NCBI RefSeq assembly: GCF_002897295.1
Contig: NZ_BEXF01000001.1
Coordinates: 124,001 to 188,000, forward strand
Source: Brevibacillus reuszeri
Lineage (GTDB): Bacteria > Bacillota > Bacilli > Brevibacillales > Brevibacillaceae
Reading direction: 5' to 3'
DNA: 64,000 bases
This document shows positions 53,883 through 62,793 of this stretch, piece after piece. Within the stretch, counting starts at the first letter, position 1. Each line of letters opens with the position of its first letter. Both the position numbers and the translations under genes were made by a program. The notes beneath the pieces were generated by a model. It had not been told where the DNA came from and made no database searches. It was given only the letters and a program-made list of their open reading frames with translations.

Positions 53883-54317
53883 ATGAGTTTTTGTTGTGGT
53901 GCTGGAATGGTTGGTTCCGTAGGGTCAGTCCGTCATTATAAAACACTTGTTCACAATGTCCCCATCATGTTTTGTCCTGTATGTGACAGAATTGAAGTCC
54001 ATCCCGGTATTGAGGGAGAGTACGAAATTTTAGTAGAATATGCACAAGGAGATCAAGCTCCTGAAGTTGATTTTGCCGACTTTGTGAGTGTTGACAATAC
54101 ATCGGAGTTGTTTGAGAATTGTACAATGACGGATGAAGCAGCCAGCTTCGCCGATGTACTAAAGCAACAGATCGACGTTTCGCTTGACTTGCTGCGTGTA
54201 GCCAAGGAGCTAAAGGACGATGAATGGCGAGAAGCGCTCATGATTCGTTTGAGACGTTTAAGCGAGTGGCTGAAGCAGTACAATAAACGAAAGCAAATGT
54301 CGCAGAAAAGCGCATGA
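53883..54317 (+). CDS. Protein with N-terminal zinc-ribbon-like cysteines
   Basis: 144 residues from ATG 53883 (MSFCCGAGMVGSVG; GAAGGAGGG upstream). Two cysteine pairs, CC at residues 4-5 and CPVC in IMFCPVCDRIEVHP (about 31-34), suit a YgiT-like zinc ribbon. The rest is acidic and helical (DVLKQQIDVSLDLLRVAKEL). No DNA-binding helix-turn-helix follows the ribbon, unlike YgiT/MqsA antitoxins, and no toxin gene is adjacent. It lies 27 bases before a VOC-family gene and is probably transcribed with it. Function unknown. Confidence 0.75.
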   Translation: MSFCCGAGMVGSVGSVRHYKTLVHNVPIMFCPVCDRIEVHPGIEGEYEILVEYAQGDQAPEVDFADFVSVDNTSELFENCTMTDEAASFADVLKQQIDVSLDLLRVAKELKDDEWREALMIRLRRLSEWLKQYNKRKQMSQKSA

Positions 54318-54344
54318 CCAGAGTTGACGTGGGAGGCAGTGTGA

Positions 54345-54737
54345 ATGTTTCATTTGAAAGGCGTTCACCATATCGCATTGAATTGTAGCGATGTCGTGAA
54401 GGTAGCTCGTTTTTTTAAGGACATTTTGGAAGTTCCCATCCCGGAAGAGAACATGGTGGAAGGAGCGCCTGTCTACTTTCAAATTGGCACATACACACGG
54501 ATTGGTCTTCATCCACATGGCGGTGAGGAAGGCAAAGGCGGTGTTGGTCAGGTAGACCACCTCGCTTTTTCCGTAACGAGTCGTGCGGAATTGGACTATC
54601 TGGTGGATAAGCTGGAAGCAGAGAATATCTGTTATCGCGGACCTATCACGCAACCAACCAGCTATAATCTATACTTTGAGACCCCGGATGGACATCATTT
54701 GGAGGTACGGTTAGATAAAGACGAGTTTGACGAATAA
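54345..54737 (+). CDS. VOC-family (glyoxalase/dioxygenase fold) protein
   Basis: 130 residues of the vicinal oxygen chelate fold with two beta-alpha-beta-beta-beta modules: VHHIALNCSDVVKVARFF at the start (metal histidine), a second histidine in VDHLAFSV (about 71) and a glutamate in DGHHLEVRL (about 120) complete a metal site. Family members include glyoxalase I, fosfomycin-modifying enzymes and dioxygenases; none can be chosen here. A terminator follows. Confidence 0.85.
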   Translation: MFHLKGVHHIALNCSDVVKVARFFKDILEVPIPEENMVEGAPVYFQIGTYTRIGLHPHGGEEGKGGVGQVDHLAFSVTSRAELDYLVDKLEAENICYRGPITQPTSYNLYFETPDGHHLEVRLDKDEFDE

Positions 54738-54754
54738 CATAGCAGTCAAAAGGA

Positions 54755-54790
54755 AGGCATCTGCACATTGAGGCGGATGCTTTTTCTTTT
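54755..54790 (+). terminator. Intrinsic terminator after the VOC gene
   Basis: GCATCTGC (54757-54764) and GCGGATGC (54773-54780), one G-U pair, followed by a T-run. Confidence 0.85.
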
Positions 54791-54982
54791 TTGAACGTAT
54801 AGGAATTTATAAGCGGAGCGCAAAGCAAGGTACCTCAGAGTACGCTCTCCTTGGGAATGCCTCGATAGAGGTTTTCGTAAACAAACTGCTCAATTCCCTA
54901 AGCCTTGAAAAATGCTTCTCTGACCTAGCTGACCAAAGATATGGCATTCAAGCTTCAGCTTCAAATGTCTCTACAGCTCGCT

Positions 54983-55117
54983 GAGGAAACGGGAGAAAGC
55001 CAGCGAAGGTCTTTGTGAGTACTACTTTGGACGCGGTTTCCCTTTTTTCCCGTAAGCGGACAGTACCCCCTCCCTGCTAGAGGCCCAAGTACCTGGAGCG
55101 CTTTCTCCTGTTTCCTC
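54983..55117 (+). repeat. Structured intergenic repeat, copy 2
   Basis: Second copy of the element at 38039-38244, same strand, in the 540-base gap before the SCP2-like gene. Outer arms 54983-55000 and 55100-55117 pair over 18 bases with a single G-U pair. The shared blocks follow the same order (TACTTTGGACGCGGTTTC at 55023 onward, GCGGACAG, CCCAAG, CTGGAG, GTTTCCTC, CCACGAAC). The 5' part of the inner hairpin present in copy 1 is missing, making this copy about 70 bases shorter. Within the arms the sequence differs from copy 1 but still pairs. The rest of the gap (54791-54980 and 55140-55270) shows no gene. Confidence 0.72.
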
Positions 55118-55278
55118 CCCTCCACTGAAGCCACGAACAACAGCAAAAAGAGCCCATAGGAAAACGTGTCGAGAAAAAGATCTTCTCCCTGACAGGAGCC
55201 GACAGGGGTTCCTACTACTCGCCAAAGGATTCGACCCGAGCAAAAACGAACCCTTTTGAAAGAGAGGGGTGGACGAAC

Positions 55279-55620
55279 TTGGTCGGAATGGGAAGGCTGC
55301 TCGCAGAGGTTGCAACCAGGCTCCAGAAAAAAACGCACTTGCACTTGATGATGATAGGATGGGAACGGCGGATTGGCATTGTCACGGAGGATACAAAGAC
55401 GCGTTGGCACCTGACATTCTCCAAGGGAGGGGCCTTTTGTGGAGCGTGGTCAGAAGAGCAATCAGTGGATCTGATTGTACAAGGTGACGAACGCGAGATG
55501 CAGATGCTGTTCGGCGGGGATGAGCTCGTATACACCTTGGCCAAAGAGCAGGTAAGAATCGTCGGACCGCTGCGCGATCAATTAAAACTGGATGCAATAT
55601 TACGACTCACCTGCAAGTAA
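55279..55620 (+). CDS. SCP2-like sterol-binding-fold protein (YusD-like)
   Basis: 113 residues. The pattern WHLTFSKGGAFCGAWSEEQ, VDLIVQGDEREMQMLFGGDEL and a final DQLKLDAILRLT fits the small SCP2-domain proteins of Bacillales (B. subtilis YusD), which bind a hydrophobic ligand in a tunnel. I start it at TTG 55279 because GAGAGGGG lies 9 bases upstream; ATG 55288 is the alternative but is 18 bases from that site. It is directly downstream of the intergenic repeat, and yusD belongs to the same B. subtilis neighbourhood as fadNAE and gcvH. Confidence 0.75.
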   Translation: MVGMGRLLAEVATRLQKKTHLHLMMIGWERRIGIVTEDTKTRWHLTFSKGGAFCGAWSEEQSVDLIVQGDEREMQMLFGGDELVYTLAKEQVRIVGPLRDQLKLDAILRLTCK

Positions 55621-55686
55621 AGGGTGGCTTGTAACAGTCCTATGTTATAATAGGAAAAAAGAGTGATTTTGGGAGGTAGCGTTGTC

Positions 55687-56841
55687 ATGTCCACTGCTTT
55701 CTCTTTGAAACAAACGATACATACTCGTGAACAACAGATTGCTGAAACATTCAGTCATTTGCATGCGAATCCAGAAATTAGCTGGAAGGAAGTTGAAACC
55801 ACTCGCTATTTGGTAGAGCGGATGCGAAGCTTGGGTTTGCGCGTGACTACGTTTGATGATTGTACCGGGTTGATTGCTGAGTGGGGAGAAGGAGGCCCTG
55901 TCGTAGGATTGCGTACAGATATTGACGCTCTATGGCAGGAGGTAGACGGAGAATGGCGCCCCAATCACTCATGTGGTCATGATGCGCATATGACCATGAT
56001 CGTGGAAGCTGTAGAGGCATTGATTGCTTCTGGGTATCAGCCGCCTGGAACATTAAAGATCTTGTTCCAGCCAGCGGAGGAAAAAGGAACAGGCGCTCTC
56101 AAGCTGGTAGAAAAAGGGGCCGTCGATAACGTCGATTATTTATATGGTGTTCACGTTCGTCCGATTCAGGAAATGCTGCAGGGGACTGCAGGACCTGCTA
56201 TCTACAACGGGGCAGCCATGTTTCTATACGGAGAAGTCACTGGCGTTTCCGCGCACGGTGCCAGACCTCATCTAGGAGTAAACGCAATTGAGGTAGCTGG
56301 TGCTATCATCTCAGGAATTGGTCAAGTGCATATTGATCCAATGGTGCCAGCAACGGCCAAAATGACGATGCTGCAAGCAGGCGGCGAGAGCTACAATATC
56401 ATTCCAGATAAAGCTCGTTTTGCGATTGATATGAGAGCACAGACAAATCAGGCAATGGATGAGCTGGAGAAAAAGGTGCGACAAATCATTGAAGGCGTTG
56501 CCCTTTCTTATTCGGCGGAAATTGAGCTACAACGAGGCTCACGGATGGTTGCTGCTGAGGTGCATGACGAAGCCAAAAAGCTGATGGAGCTTGCAATTGT
56601 GGACGTGCTGGGCCAAGAAAATCTCAGAGCAGCGCCTGTCAGCCCGGGTGCCGAGGATTTTCATTTTTACACAGTGGAGCGTCCACATATCAAAGCTACA
56701 ATGCTCGCTCTCGGATGCGATTTGAAGCCGGGCTTGCATCATCCGCATATGCAGTTTGAGCATTCCGCAATGGTAAAAGGCGTCGAAATATTGGCACGAG
56801 TGATCGTGAGAACGTTTGAGCATGAAGCAGAACGTGCTTGA
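55687..56841 (+). CDS. M20 family metallo-amidohydrolase (YxeP-like)
   Basis: 384 residues, second M20D-type hydrolase of the window: LRTDIDALWQEV, NHSCGHDAHMTM (metal histidine/aspartate), LFQPAEEKGTGALKL (catalytic glutamates) and HHPHMQFEHSAMV at the C-terminus. It differs from the 50272 enzyme by less than usual conservation of LPIQEE (here LWQEV), so substrate preference probably differs. GGGAGG sits upstream of ATG 55687. The stop overlaps the start of the following acetyltransferase by 20 bases, so a deacylase and an acetyltransferase are translationally coupled. Confidence 0.9.
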   Translation: MSTAFSLKQTIHTREQQIAETFSHLHANPEISWKEVETTRYLVERMRSLGLRVTTFDDCTGLIAEWGEGGPVVGLRTDIDALWQEVDGEWRPNHSCGHDAHMTMIVEAVEALIASGYQPPGTLKILFQPAEEKGTGALKLVEKGAVDNVDYLYGVHVRPIQEMLQGTAGPAIYNGAAMFLYGEVTGVSAHGARPHLGVNAIEVAGAIISGIGQVHIDPMVPATAKMTMLQAGGESYNIIPDKARFAIDMRAQTNQAMDELEKKVRQIIEGVALSYSAEIELQRGSRMVAAEVHDEAKKLMELAIVDVLGQENLRAAPVSPGAEDFHFYTVERPHIKATMLALGCDLKPGLHHPHMQFEHSAMVKGVEILARVIVRTFEHEAERA

Positions 56842-57340
56842 AACGAAGAGGCTGATCCTTCGCACATACGACGCGGATGATCTAGGCACACTGCATGCCA
56901 TTCTCTCTGATCCTGTGACCATGCAGTATTGGCCAGCTCCATTTACACTGGAAGGCTCGCAGCAGTGGCTAAACAACAACATGAAACGGTATGAGACGCA
57001 TGGGTTTGGACGCTGGGCGATGGTAAGCAAAAGCAGCGGACAAGTCATCGGTGATTGTGGTATCGTAGTAGCAGAGCTGGATGGACAGCTGGAAAATGAT
57101 CTGGGCTTTATTGTGGCAAAGGAGTTTTGGGGGAAGGGCTTTGCTACCGAAGCAGCTGAGGCCTGCAAGCAGTTTGGCTTTCAGCAGCTTGGCTTGAAGC
57201 GCTTATGCGCGAACATGGCATTTGACCACCATGCCTCACGCAGTGTGATCGAAAAAATCGGGATGACAAAGGAAAAAGAGTACATCAATGCCCGAAACCG
57301 GAACATCCTGACCTTCTTATATGCGATCGAAAAAGACTAA
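56822..57340 (+). CDS. GNAT N-acetyltransferase
   Basis: 172 residues of the RimJ/RimL-like GNAT family: LETKRLILRTYDADDLG at the N-terminus, then LGFIVAKEFWGKGFATEAAEAC as the acetyl-CoA loop (about residues 95-116), and ANMAFDHHASRSVIEKIGM near the end. The ATG at 56822 lies inside the preceding hydrolase gene (20-base overlap) and has no strong ribosome site, so it relies on coupling. Acceptor unknown. The pairing with an M20 deacylase may mean acetylation and deacetylation of related small molecules, which is inference. Confidence 0.86.
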   Translation: MKQNVLETKRLILRTYDADDLGTLHAILSDPVTMQYWPAPFTLEGSQQWLNNNMKRYETHGFGRWAMVSKSSGQVIGDCGIVVAELDGQLENDLGFIVAKEFWGKGFATEAAEACKQFGFQQLGLKRLCANMAFDHHASRSVIEKIGMTKEKEYINARNRNILTFLYAIEKD

Positions 57341-57349
57341 GAGAAGAGT

Positions 57350-57380
57350 ATACCCGTCTTTTATGGAGACGGGTTTTTCT
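57350..57380 (+). terminator. Intrinsic terminator after the GNAT gene
   Basis: ACCCGTCT (57352-57359) and AGACGGGT (57367-57374), 7-base loop, T-run. Confidence 0.88.
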
Positions 57381-57482
57381 GTGTTTATAGAAGCATTTCT
57401 CCATTTCTAAAGAATTTATGAAGTTCCAAGAGAAGTGTGTAAGGGGACCTATAATGAAACCTGTACAGGAGGGGGAAGCAAG

Positions 57483-58205
57483 ATGGCTGACGGGGTAAAG
57501 GTGTTGCTGGTAGAGGATGATCCTGAGATTGGACGCATCGTACGTGATCATTTACGAAGACAGGATTACGAAGTGACGTGGGCTACCAGCGGGGCAGAAG
57601 GCTGGGAAGACTTCCAGGCACAGTCCTACGACCTCGTTTTGATCGACTTGATGCTTCCGGAGATGAATGGTTTTACGGTGTGCAAGCATATTCGTCTGAC
57701 GAGCCACGTACCGATTCTGATCATGAGCGCGCGTCATGAGGACGAAGCAAAGGTACGGGGACTCGACCTAGGGGCAGATGATTATGTGACAAAGCCATTT
57801 AGCTTGACGGAGCTGTCGGCTCGCATCACGTCCCATCTGCGACGCTATCGTCGATACAAAAATGAGGACGCTCTTGCCCGGAATGAAGAGAGTCGATATG
57901 AGTTTGAAGGTGGGCTCACCATTGACAGCGAGAAAAAAGAAGTGTGTCTGAACAACATCCCAGTGGCGCTAACACCCAAAGAGCTTGGTCTTTTACTATT
58001 GCTTGCCGAACACCCTCATCGCCTGTTTACCAAGCAGGAGCTGTATGAACATATTTGGGGTCAATCCGACCTGGAAGGAAATGGGATGGTAACCGTACAT
58101 GTGAAAAGCGTGCGCAAAAAGCTGCGGGACGACAAACGTGACTCCCGTTTTATCCAGACGGTATGGGGGAGCGGCTACCGCTTCGTTGGTGAACCGATCT
58201 CATGA
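57483..58205 (+). CDS. OmpR/PhoB-family response regulator
   Basis: 240 residues from ATG 57483 (MADGVKVLLVEDDPEIG; GGGGGA upstream). Receiver domain with acidic pocket EDD (11-13), phosphoacceptor Asp55 in LVLIDLMLPEMN and Lys105 in YVTKPF, then a winged-helix DNA-binding domain (about 140-238; LTPKELGLLLLLAEHPHRLF, VTVHVKSVRKKL, VWGSGYRF). The stop overlaps the kinase start by 4 bases (ATGA). It should be phosphorylated by that kinase; targets are unknown. Confidence 0.95.
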   Translation: MADGVKVLLVEDDPEIGRIVRDHLRRQDYEVTWATSGAEGWEDFQAQSYDLVLIDLMLPEMNGFTVCKHIRLTSHVPILIMSARHEDEAKVRGLDLGADDYVTKPFSLTELSARITSHLRRYRRYKNEDALARNEESRYEFEGGLTIDSEKKEVCLNNIPVALTPKELGLLLLLAEHPHRLFTKQELYEHIWGQSDLEGNGMVTVHVKSVRKKLRDDKRDSRFIQTVWGSGYRFVGEPIS

Positions 58206-59695
58206 AAATCAAGCATTGGCTCATGTCCACCTATTTACTCGTCATGCTGCTGCCTATTGCAGCCATTTCCGGGCTGTATTACTTCGTAAGTGAATATGAT
58301 CAACGCCAGGACCTACGAGAGTACTTCCAAATATCTGATCGCATTGCAGAGATCGAAAAGGCGTTGCAAGACACATCGCTTTATCAAATCCAGCCCAGAA
58401 GCCACTACGAAGCTTTGCAATCACAGATGCAGTCGTCGGTAAAAATTGAGCTGTATCGCTATGACGGAATTACGTTGTATACGTCCAACGAAAATGCGAT
58501 GCAGTTCGGGCTTATACGAATTCCACCTGATAAAATCTATCAGGATTTGTACGAGCTACGCAAAAGCAGTCAAACGTACTCCATTAAAAAGCCCGTATTT
58601 GCTGAGGGCAGGATGATCGGAATTTACCAAATCACCCTGGCTCGGGAAGAATGGCTGACAGAAGTGAAAAATCGGACTGTCTGGCTTGCGTCTGCTTCTA
58701 TCGCTTTTTTTCTGTTGCTGTACGTAGCAGTTGTATGGTTGCTGAACCGCAAGCTAAATATGCCACTGAAACGCCTGATGGACAGGATGACCGCTTTTGC
58801 CGAGCACAAGCCAATCTCTCTATGGGAGCATCGCGCTACGGATGAAATCGGGGAACTGATCAAGCATTTTGAAGACATGCGGCTAAAGATGGAGCTGGCT
58901 AATCAGGAAGTGCTGGCAGGACAAAAGGAGAAGGAGTACCTTGTCGCAGCGCTGGCGCACGATGTAAAAACGCCGCTCACGTCTATCCGGGCGTATGCGG
59001 AGGCTCTTTTTGAGCAAGAAGGGCTAACGGACAAGGAGCAAAAGGAGTACCGCAGTATTCTGTTCGAAAAGATTGATTATATGAAAGAGATTTTGAATGA
59101 TTTGACGATCTATACAGCCCTGCGCTCTTCTGTCAGGGAGACGACCTTGACGGAAGTGGATGGAGAAGAGTTTTTTGAAATGCTGTTTGCCGGGTATGAA
59201 GAGCTCTGCTTTGGCAAAGGTGTACAGCTGCAAACCGAGGTGATCGTTTCCCATGAGCTTCAGGTAAATGCACGATATTTGATGAGGCTCGTTGATAATT
59301 TGTTTCACAATGCACTTGGCCACACCAGAGAAGGGCAGTCGATTTGGCTTGCTGCGGTGTCTCCGCGAGAATCCGTGCCTGATTGGGTGTTCGATTCATT
59401 TCGCAGCGAAATCGAGAAGCTCGGTCAACAGGACCTGCTCCTGATTGTGCAAAACCAGGGTGAGGCCATACCGGATGAGCTGCAACAGCGAGTCTTTGAA
59501 CCGTTTTTTCAAGTGGATGCAGCACGTACTAAAAAAGGTGCCACAAGTATCGGCTTGGGATTGAGTATCGCCAAAATGATCATGGATGAGCACGATGGCA
59601 GTATTCACGTCTGGTCTGCCCATCCATATGGAACGACATTTGTGTGTGCACTGAAAGTAGTAGAGAGAGGGATGATGAGGGATGAAGGGATATAA
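58202..59695 (+). CDS. Sensor histidine kinase
   Basis: 497 residues: membrane helices about 7-27 and 158-180 enclosing a 130-residue extracytoplasmic sensor, then HAMP (about 182-235), dimerisation/phosphoacceptor domain with His253 in ALAHDVKTPLTSIRAYAEAL, and a Bergerat ATP-binding domain with N-box LMRLVDNLFHNALGHT, and G-box IGLGLSIAKMIMDEHDG. Partner of the preceding response regulator (4-base overlap). It also overlaps the next lipoprotein gene by 14 bases, which suggests that the lipoprotein takes part in sensing. The sensor domain has no named fold. Confidence 0.95.
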   Translation: MKIKHWLMSTYLLVMLLPIAAISGLYYFVSEYDQRQDLREYFQISDRIAEIEKALQDTSLYQIQPRSHYEALQSQMQSSVKIELYRYDGITLYTSNENAMQFGLIRIPPDKIYQDLYELRKSSQTYSIKKPVFAEGRMIGIYQITLAREEWLTEVKNRTVWLASASIAFFLLLYVAVVWLLNRKLNMPLKRLMDRMTAFAEHKPISLWEHRATDEIGELIKHFEDMRLKMELANQEVLAGQKEKEYLVAALAHDVKTPLTSIRAYAEALFEQEGLTDKEQKEYRSILFEKIDYMKEILNDLTIYTALRSSVRETTLTEVDGEEFFEMLFAGYEELCFGKGVQLQTEVIVSHELQVNARYLMRLVDNLFHNALGHTREGQSIWLAAVSPRESVPDWVFDSFRSEIEKLGQQDLLLIVQNQGEAIPDELQQRVFEPFFQVDAARTKKGATSIGLGLSIAKMIMDEHDGSIHVWSAHPYGTTFVCALKVVERGMMRDEGI

Positions 59696-60764
59696 ATGGA
59701 TCGGGGCGGTCAGCTTGGCAGCCAGCTTGTTTACAGGCGGTTGCCAGGATGCGCAAACCTTTTCTTCAGAGGATGTCGTGACCAAAATGCTGGAAGGAAA
59801 CAAGGCAGTAGGTTCTTATTATGCAGAAGGCATCATGAACGAATATGAAGGGGAGAAAAAGATCAGGGAATCCACGATTATGGAGTGGCATGATGCCAAG
59901 ACAGGAAAGCGCCGGGTGGAGATCAGGTCAGGCAATAACGTGACACGCTCGGTGAACGACGGCAAGCAAATCATTACGTATGATGAAGCTTTAAAAACAG
60001 CATTTCGTTTAGATGCAGCAGATGTCGGTGAGCTGGGGGCAGGAACTCCGAAAGAGCAGCTCATCGGTATCCTGGATAAAGTCAAAAATACGCACAAGAT
60101 TGAAGTGGTGGGAGAAGACACGGTAATCAATCTGCCTGTTCATCATGTAAAAGCGACGATGCAAGAAAAAGGATCGCTTTTTGGTGACATTGACCTGTGG
60201 GCTGATCAGAAGACATGGATAGTATTGAAATCCTCATCTACCGTAGGAGAAAACAAAGTTAACTTTGAATATACCAAGCTGGACCAATCACCTACATTCG
60301 ATGAGAAAACATTTGTCCTGGATTTACCCCAGGATGTGAAAATAACATCGCTATCTGACATGAATCCAGCGAAGAAAGTAAGTCTTGAGGAAGCCGAAGC
60401 TGCGATGAAAGCCCCCTTTTACTATTGGGAAAGCAGCTCTGAAGTGGTTCTTGCAGGAATTGAGTTGAATGAGTGGAAGGGCGAAATAAACCGAAATGAG
60501 CTGACTCTCAACTATACAAAAGGAGATGTACCTTATTTCAGTCTAAGCGTATTTCCTACGCCAAAAGAAGGGATTGATGAAGGGTTGCTCGGAGAAAAGC
60601 CACTCCAGATTCGCGGAATAAAAGGAAGCTATATGGAAGCGATACGCTCCATTATGTGGGATGAAAAAGGACTGCGTTACACTGTCATGCTCGAGCACCC
60701 TGATTTGACTGTAGAGCAAATGGTGAAACTGGCCGATGAAATGAAATGGAGCGAAAAGAAATAA
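59682..60764 (+). CDS. LolA-like lipoprotein coupled to the two-component system
   Basis: 360 residues with a lipoprotein signal (lipobox FTGGC, Cys21). Residues about 25-220 have the LolA/LppX-like unclosed beta-barrel pattern seen in Bacillales sporulation-type lipoproteins (YYAEGIMNEYEGEKK, IDLWADQKTWIVLKSSS), and the last 130 residues resemble a DUF4367-type domain (FYYWESSSEVVLAG to EQMVKLADEMKW). It should sit on the outer face of the membrane. It overlaps the kinase gene by 14 bases, so it is co-translated with it and may be a sensing accessory or an output. A terminator follows. Confidence 0.82.
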   Translation: MKGYKWIGAVSLAASLFTGGCQDAQTFSSEDVVTKMLEGNKAVGSYYAEGIMNEYEGEKKIRESTIMEWHDAKTGKRRVEIRSGNNVTRSVNDGKQIITYDEALKTAFRLDAADVGELGAGTPKEQLIGILDKVKNTHKIEVVGEDTVINLPVHHVKATMQEKGSLFGDIDLWADQKTWIVLKSSSTVGENKVNFEYTKLDQSPTFDEKTFVLDLPQDVKITSLSDMNPAKKVSLEEAEAAMKAPFYYWESSSEVVLAGIELNEWKGEINRNELTLNYTKGDVPYFSLSVFPTPKEGIDEGLLGEKPLQIRGIKGSYMEAIRSIMWDEKGLRYTVMLEHPDLTVEQMVKLADEMKWSEKK

Positions 60765-60819
60765 GCGGCGCCCCCAGATGTTAACATGACAAACGCTTAA
60801 AGAATCGCGAAAAGCAATG

Positions 60820-60867
60820 AACGCGCTTGGACATCCTAGCTGTAAGAGGATATCCAAGCGCGTTTTC
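60820..60867 (+). terminator. Intrinsic terminator after the two-component operon
   Basis: Twelve-base perfect arms AACGCGCTTGGA and TCCAAGCGCGTT plus an inner ATCCT/AGGAT helix, then TTTT. Confidence 0.88.
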
Positions 60868-60935
60868 GTTTGTCGGAAAGTTATTCACACATTCTCCACA
60901 TGCGATTATAAAATTATGTAGCTTAATTGGCTAAA

Positions 60936-60946
60936 TGTGATATACT
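60936..60946 (+). promoter_or_regulatory. CcpN-like operator at the pckA promoter
   Basis: TGTGATATACT matches the CcpN site consensus TRTGHYATAYW as I recall it, at every position. It overlaps a TATACT -10 (60941-60946); no good -35 is visible. CcpN represses gluconeogenic genes, pckA among them, during glycolytic growth in B. subtilis. The remaining leader to pckA (about 170 bases) shows no riboswitch that I recognise. Confidence 0.6.
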
Positions 60947-61122
60947 AATTACAAATCGAACGACGATAAGAAAACCTTAATCGAGGTTTGCCACGGATGA
61001 GCGACCGCGTAATAATGGAAGGTTATTCTGCAGTATCAGGATGATTTGCTCAAAGACTATCCTATCTGATGCTGTTAAAAAGTCATAATAGGGATATATA
61101 CTGGGAAGGAGATCGTTCACAC

Positions 61123-62706
61123 ATGGAAACCAACACGGTTCACAAGCTTGCTGACATTTTAGCAGGTACAAAGGTTAATTACAACCTGCCTGTGGCTCTT
61201 CTAGTTGAAATGGCAGTTAAGCGTGGCGAAGGGATTTTGACCGACAAGGGGGCGCTCAATGCGCTAACAGGCAAGTTTACTGGCCGTTCGCCAAAGGACA
61301 AATTTGTGGTGGACGAAGCTTCCGTACACGATAAAATCAACTGGGGTCCGGTGAACCAGCCGATCTCTTCTGAGAAATTCCAACTACTTCAACAGGACGT
61401 GCTCGAATATCTTCAGACGAAAGAAGAGCTGTTCGTATTTGACGGATTCGCTGGTGCAGATACGACATATCGCCTACCGATCCGTGTTGTGAATGAATAT
61501 GCTTGGCACAATTTGTTTGCGCGTCAACTGTTTATCCGTCCATCTGCTGAAGAGTTGACTACGCATGAAGCGGAATTTACCGTTATCTACGCACCAAACT
61601 TCAAAGCGGACCCAGCTGTTCATGGAACAAACTCCGAGACCTTCATCGTGCTGAGCTTTGAGCAAAAAACAGTATTGATTGGTGGAACCGAGTACGCTGG
61701 AGAAATGAAAAAATCCATCTTTAGCGTGATGAACATGATCCTGCCAGAGCGCAATGTTCTCTCCATGCACTGCTCCGCAAACGTTGGCAAAGATGGCGAT
61801 GTTGCTTTGTTCTTCGGATTGTCCGGTACTGGAAAAACGACATTGTCTGCTGACCCGAACCGCTTTTTGATCGGTGATGACGAGCATGGCTGGTCTGACA
61901 ACAGCGTATTCAATATCGAGGGTGGCTGCTACGCAAAATGCGTGAAGCTGACCGAAGAAGGCGAGCCACAAATCTGGAAAGCAATCCAGTTTGGTACCGT
62001 TCTTGAAAACGTGGATGTGGATGAAGTAACCCGCACCGCTGATTACGATAGCACGAAATACACGGAAAATACCCGTGCAGCCTATCCAGTAGAAGCGATT
62101 CCAGGAGCTGTAATTCCAGGCGTAAGCGGTCAACCGAGTGTCATCATTTTCCTGACTGCTGACTCGTTCGGAGTACTTCCTCCAATCTCCAAGCTGACTA
62201 AAGAACAGGCGATGTACCACTTCCTGTCTGGCTACACTAGCAAAATGGCAGGTACAGAACGTGGCGTAACTGCACCACAAACTGAATTCTCCACTTGCTT
62301 CGGTTCTCCATTCTTGCCACTGCATCCGGTTGTTTATGCTGAGATGCTGGGTAAAAAGATCGATGAGCGCGATGTTCAAGTGTATCTCGTAAACACTGGT
62401 TGGACTGGTGGCCCAGTAGGCGTAGGAAAACGTATGAAGCTTTCCTATACGCGTGCAATGGTTACGGCAGCACTGAACGGTGAACTGGCAAATGTTGAAT
62501 ACGTAGCAGACGCAACCTTTGGCGTACAAGTTCCAACTACTTGCCCGAATGTACCAGCAGATGTTCTGCAACCGCGCAATACTTGGGCAAATAAAGAGGA
62601 CTACGACAAGCAAGCTGCTGATCTGGCAAACCGTTTCATTGAGAATTTCCAAAAGAAATTCCCGAATGCAGCTGAAATTGCGCAAGCAGGTCCAAAAGTA
62701 CAATAA
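61123..62706 (+). CDS. pckA: Phosphoenolpyruvate carboxykinase (ATP)
   Basis: Gluconeogenesis: converts oxaloacetate and ATP to phosphoenolpyruvate, CO2 and ADP. 527 residues of the ATP-dependent class, with [12 protein letters not shown] (oxaloacetate site), kinase-1a P-loop GLSGTGKTT (232-240), the ADP/metal region [16 protein letters not shown], and [15 protein letters not shown] near the C-terminal third. The start at 61123 ([13 protein letters not shown]) is 11 bases after AAGGAGA; an 18-codon longer frame lacks such a site. Single gene with a CcpN-like site upstream, consistent with repression by glucose. Confidence 0.97.
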   Translation: METNTVHKLADILAGTKVNYNLPVALLVEMAVKRGEGILTDKGALNALTGKFTGRSPKDKFVVDEASVHDKINWGPVNQPISSEKFQLLQQDVLEYLQTKEELFVFDGFAGADTTYRLPIRVVNEYAWHNLFARQLFIRPSAEELTTHEAEFTVIYAPNFKADPAVHGTNSETFIVLSFEQKTVLIGGTEYAGEMKKSIFSVMNMILPERNVLSMHCSANVGKDGDVALFFGLSGTGKTTLSADPNRFLIGDDEHGWSDNSVFNIEGGCYAKCVKLTEEGEPQIWKAIQFGTVLENVDVDEVTRTADYDSTKYTENTRAAYPVEAIPGAVIPGVSGQPSVIIFLTADSFGVLPPISKLTKEQAMYHFLSGYTSKMAGTERGVTAPQTEFSTCFGSPFLPLHPVVYAEMLGKKIDERDVQVYLVNTGWTGGPVGVGKRMKLSYTRAMVTAALNGELANVEYVADATFGVQVPTTCPNVPADVLQPRNTWANKEDYDKQAADLANRFIENFQKKFPNAAEIAQAGPKVQ

Positions 62707-62730
62707 GATTATTGAACGATCAATTAACGA

Positions 62731-62759
62731 GGCGGTTAGATACCCAGTATCTAGCCGTC
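62731..62759 (+). terminator. Hairpin after pckA
   Basis: Thirteen-base arms 62731-62743 and 62747-62759 with one G-U pair around a 3-base loop; the following bases are T/C-rich without a strict T-run. Confidence 0.65.
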
Positions 62760-62793
62760 TTCCTGTTCGGATAGGATGAAAAAAGGTCAACCT

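Noticed and set aside
53883..54737. MqsA/YgiT-type antitoxin with partner toxin
   Set aside because: The zinc-ribbon-like cysteines are present but there is no helix-turn-helix and the neighbour is a VOC-fold protein, not a toxin.
54961..55410. 149-codon minus-strand frame over repeat copy 2 and a shorter one over copy 1 (38078-38296)
   Set aside because: The two translations share only short pieces that follow from the shared DNA; frame and start are not conserved and there is no ribosome site. The element is better explained by its hairpins.
61474..62790. 438-codon open frame on the minus strand
   Set aside because: Antisense to pckA, whose motifs and length are unambiguous; no ribosome site or recognisable domain.
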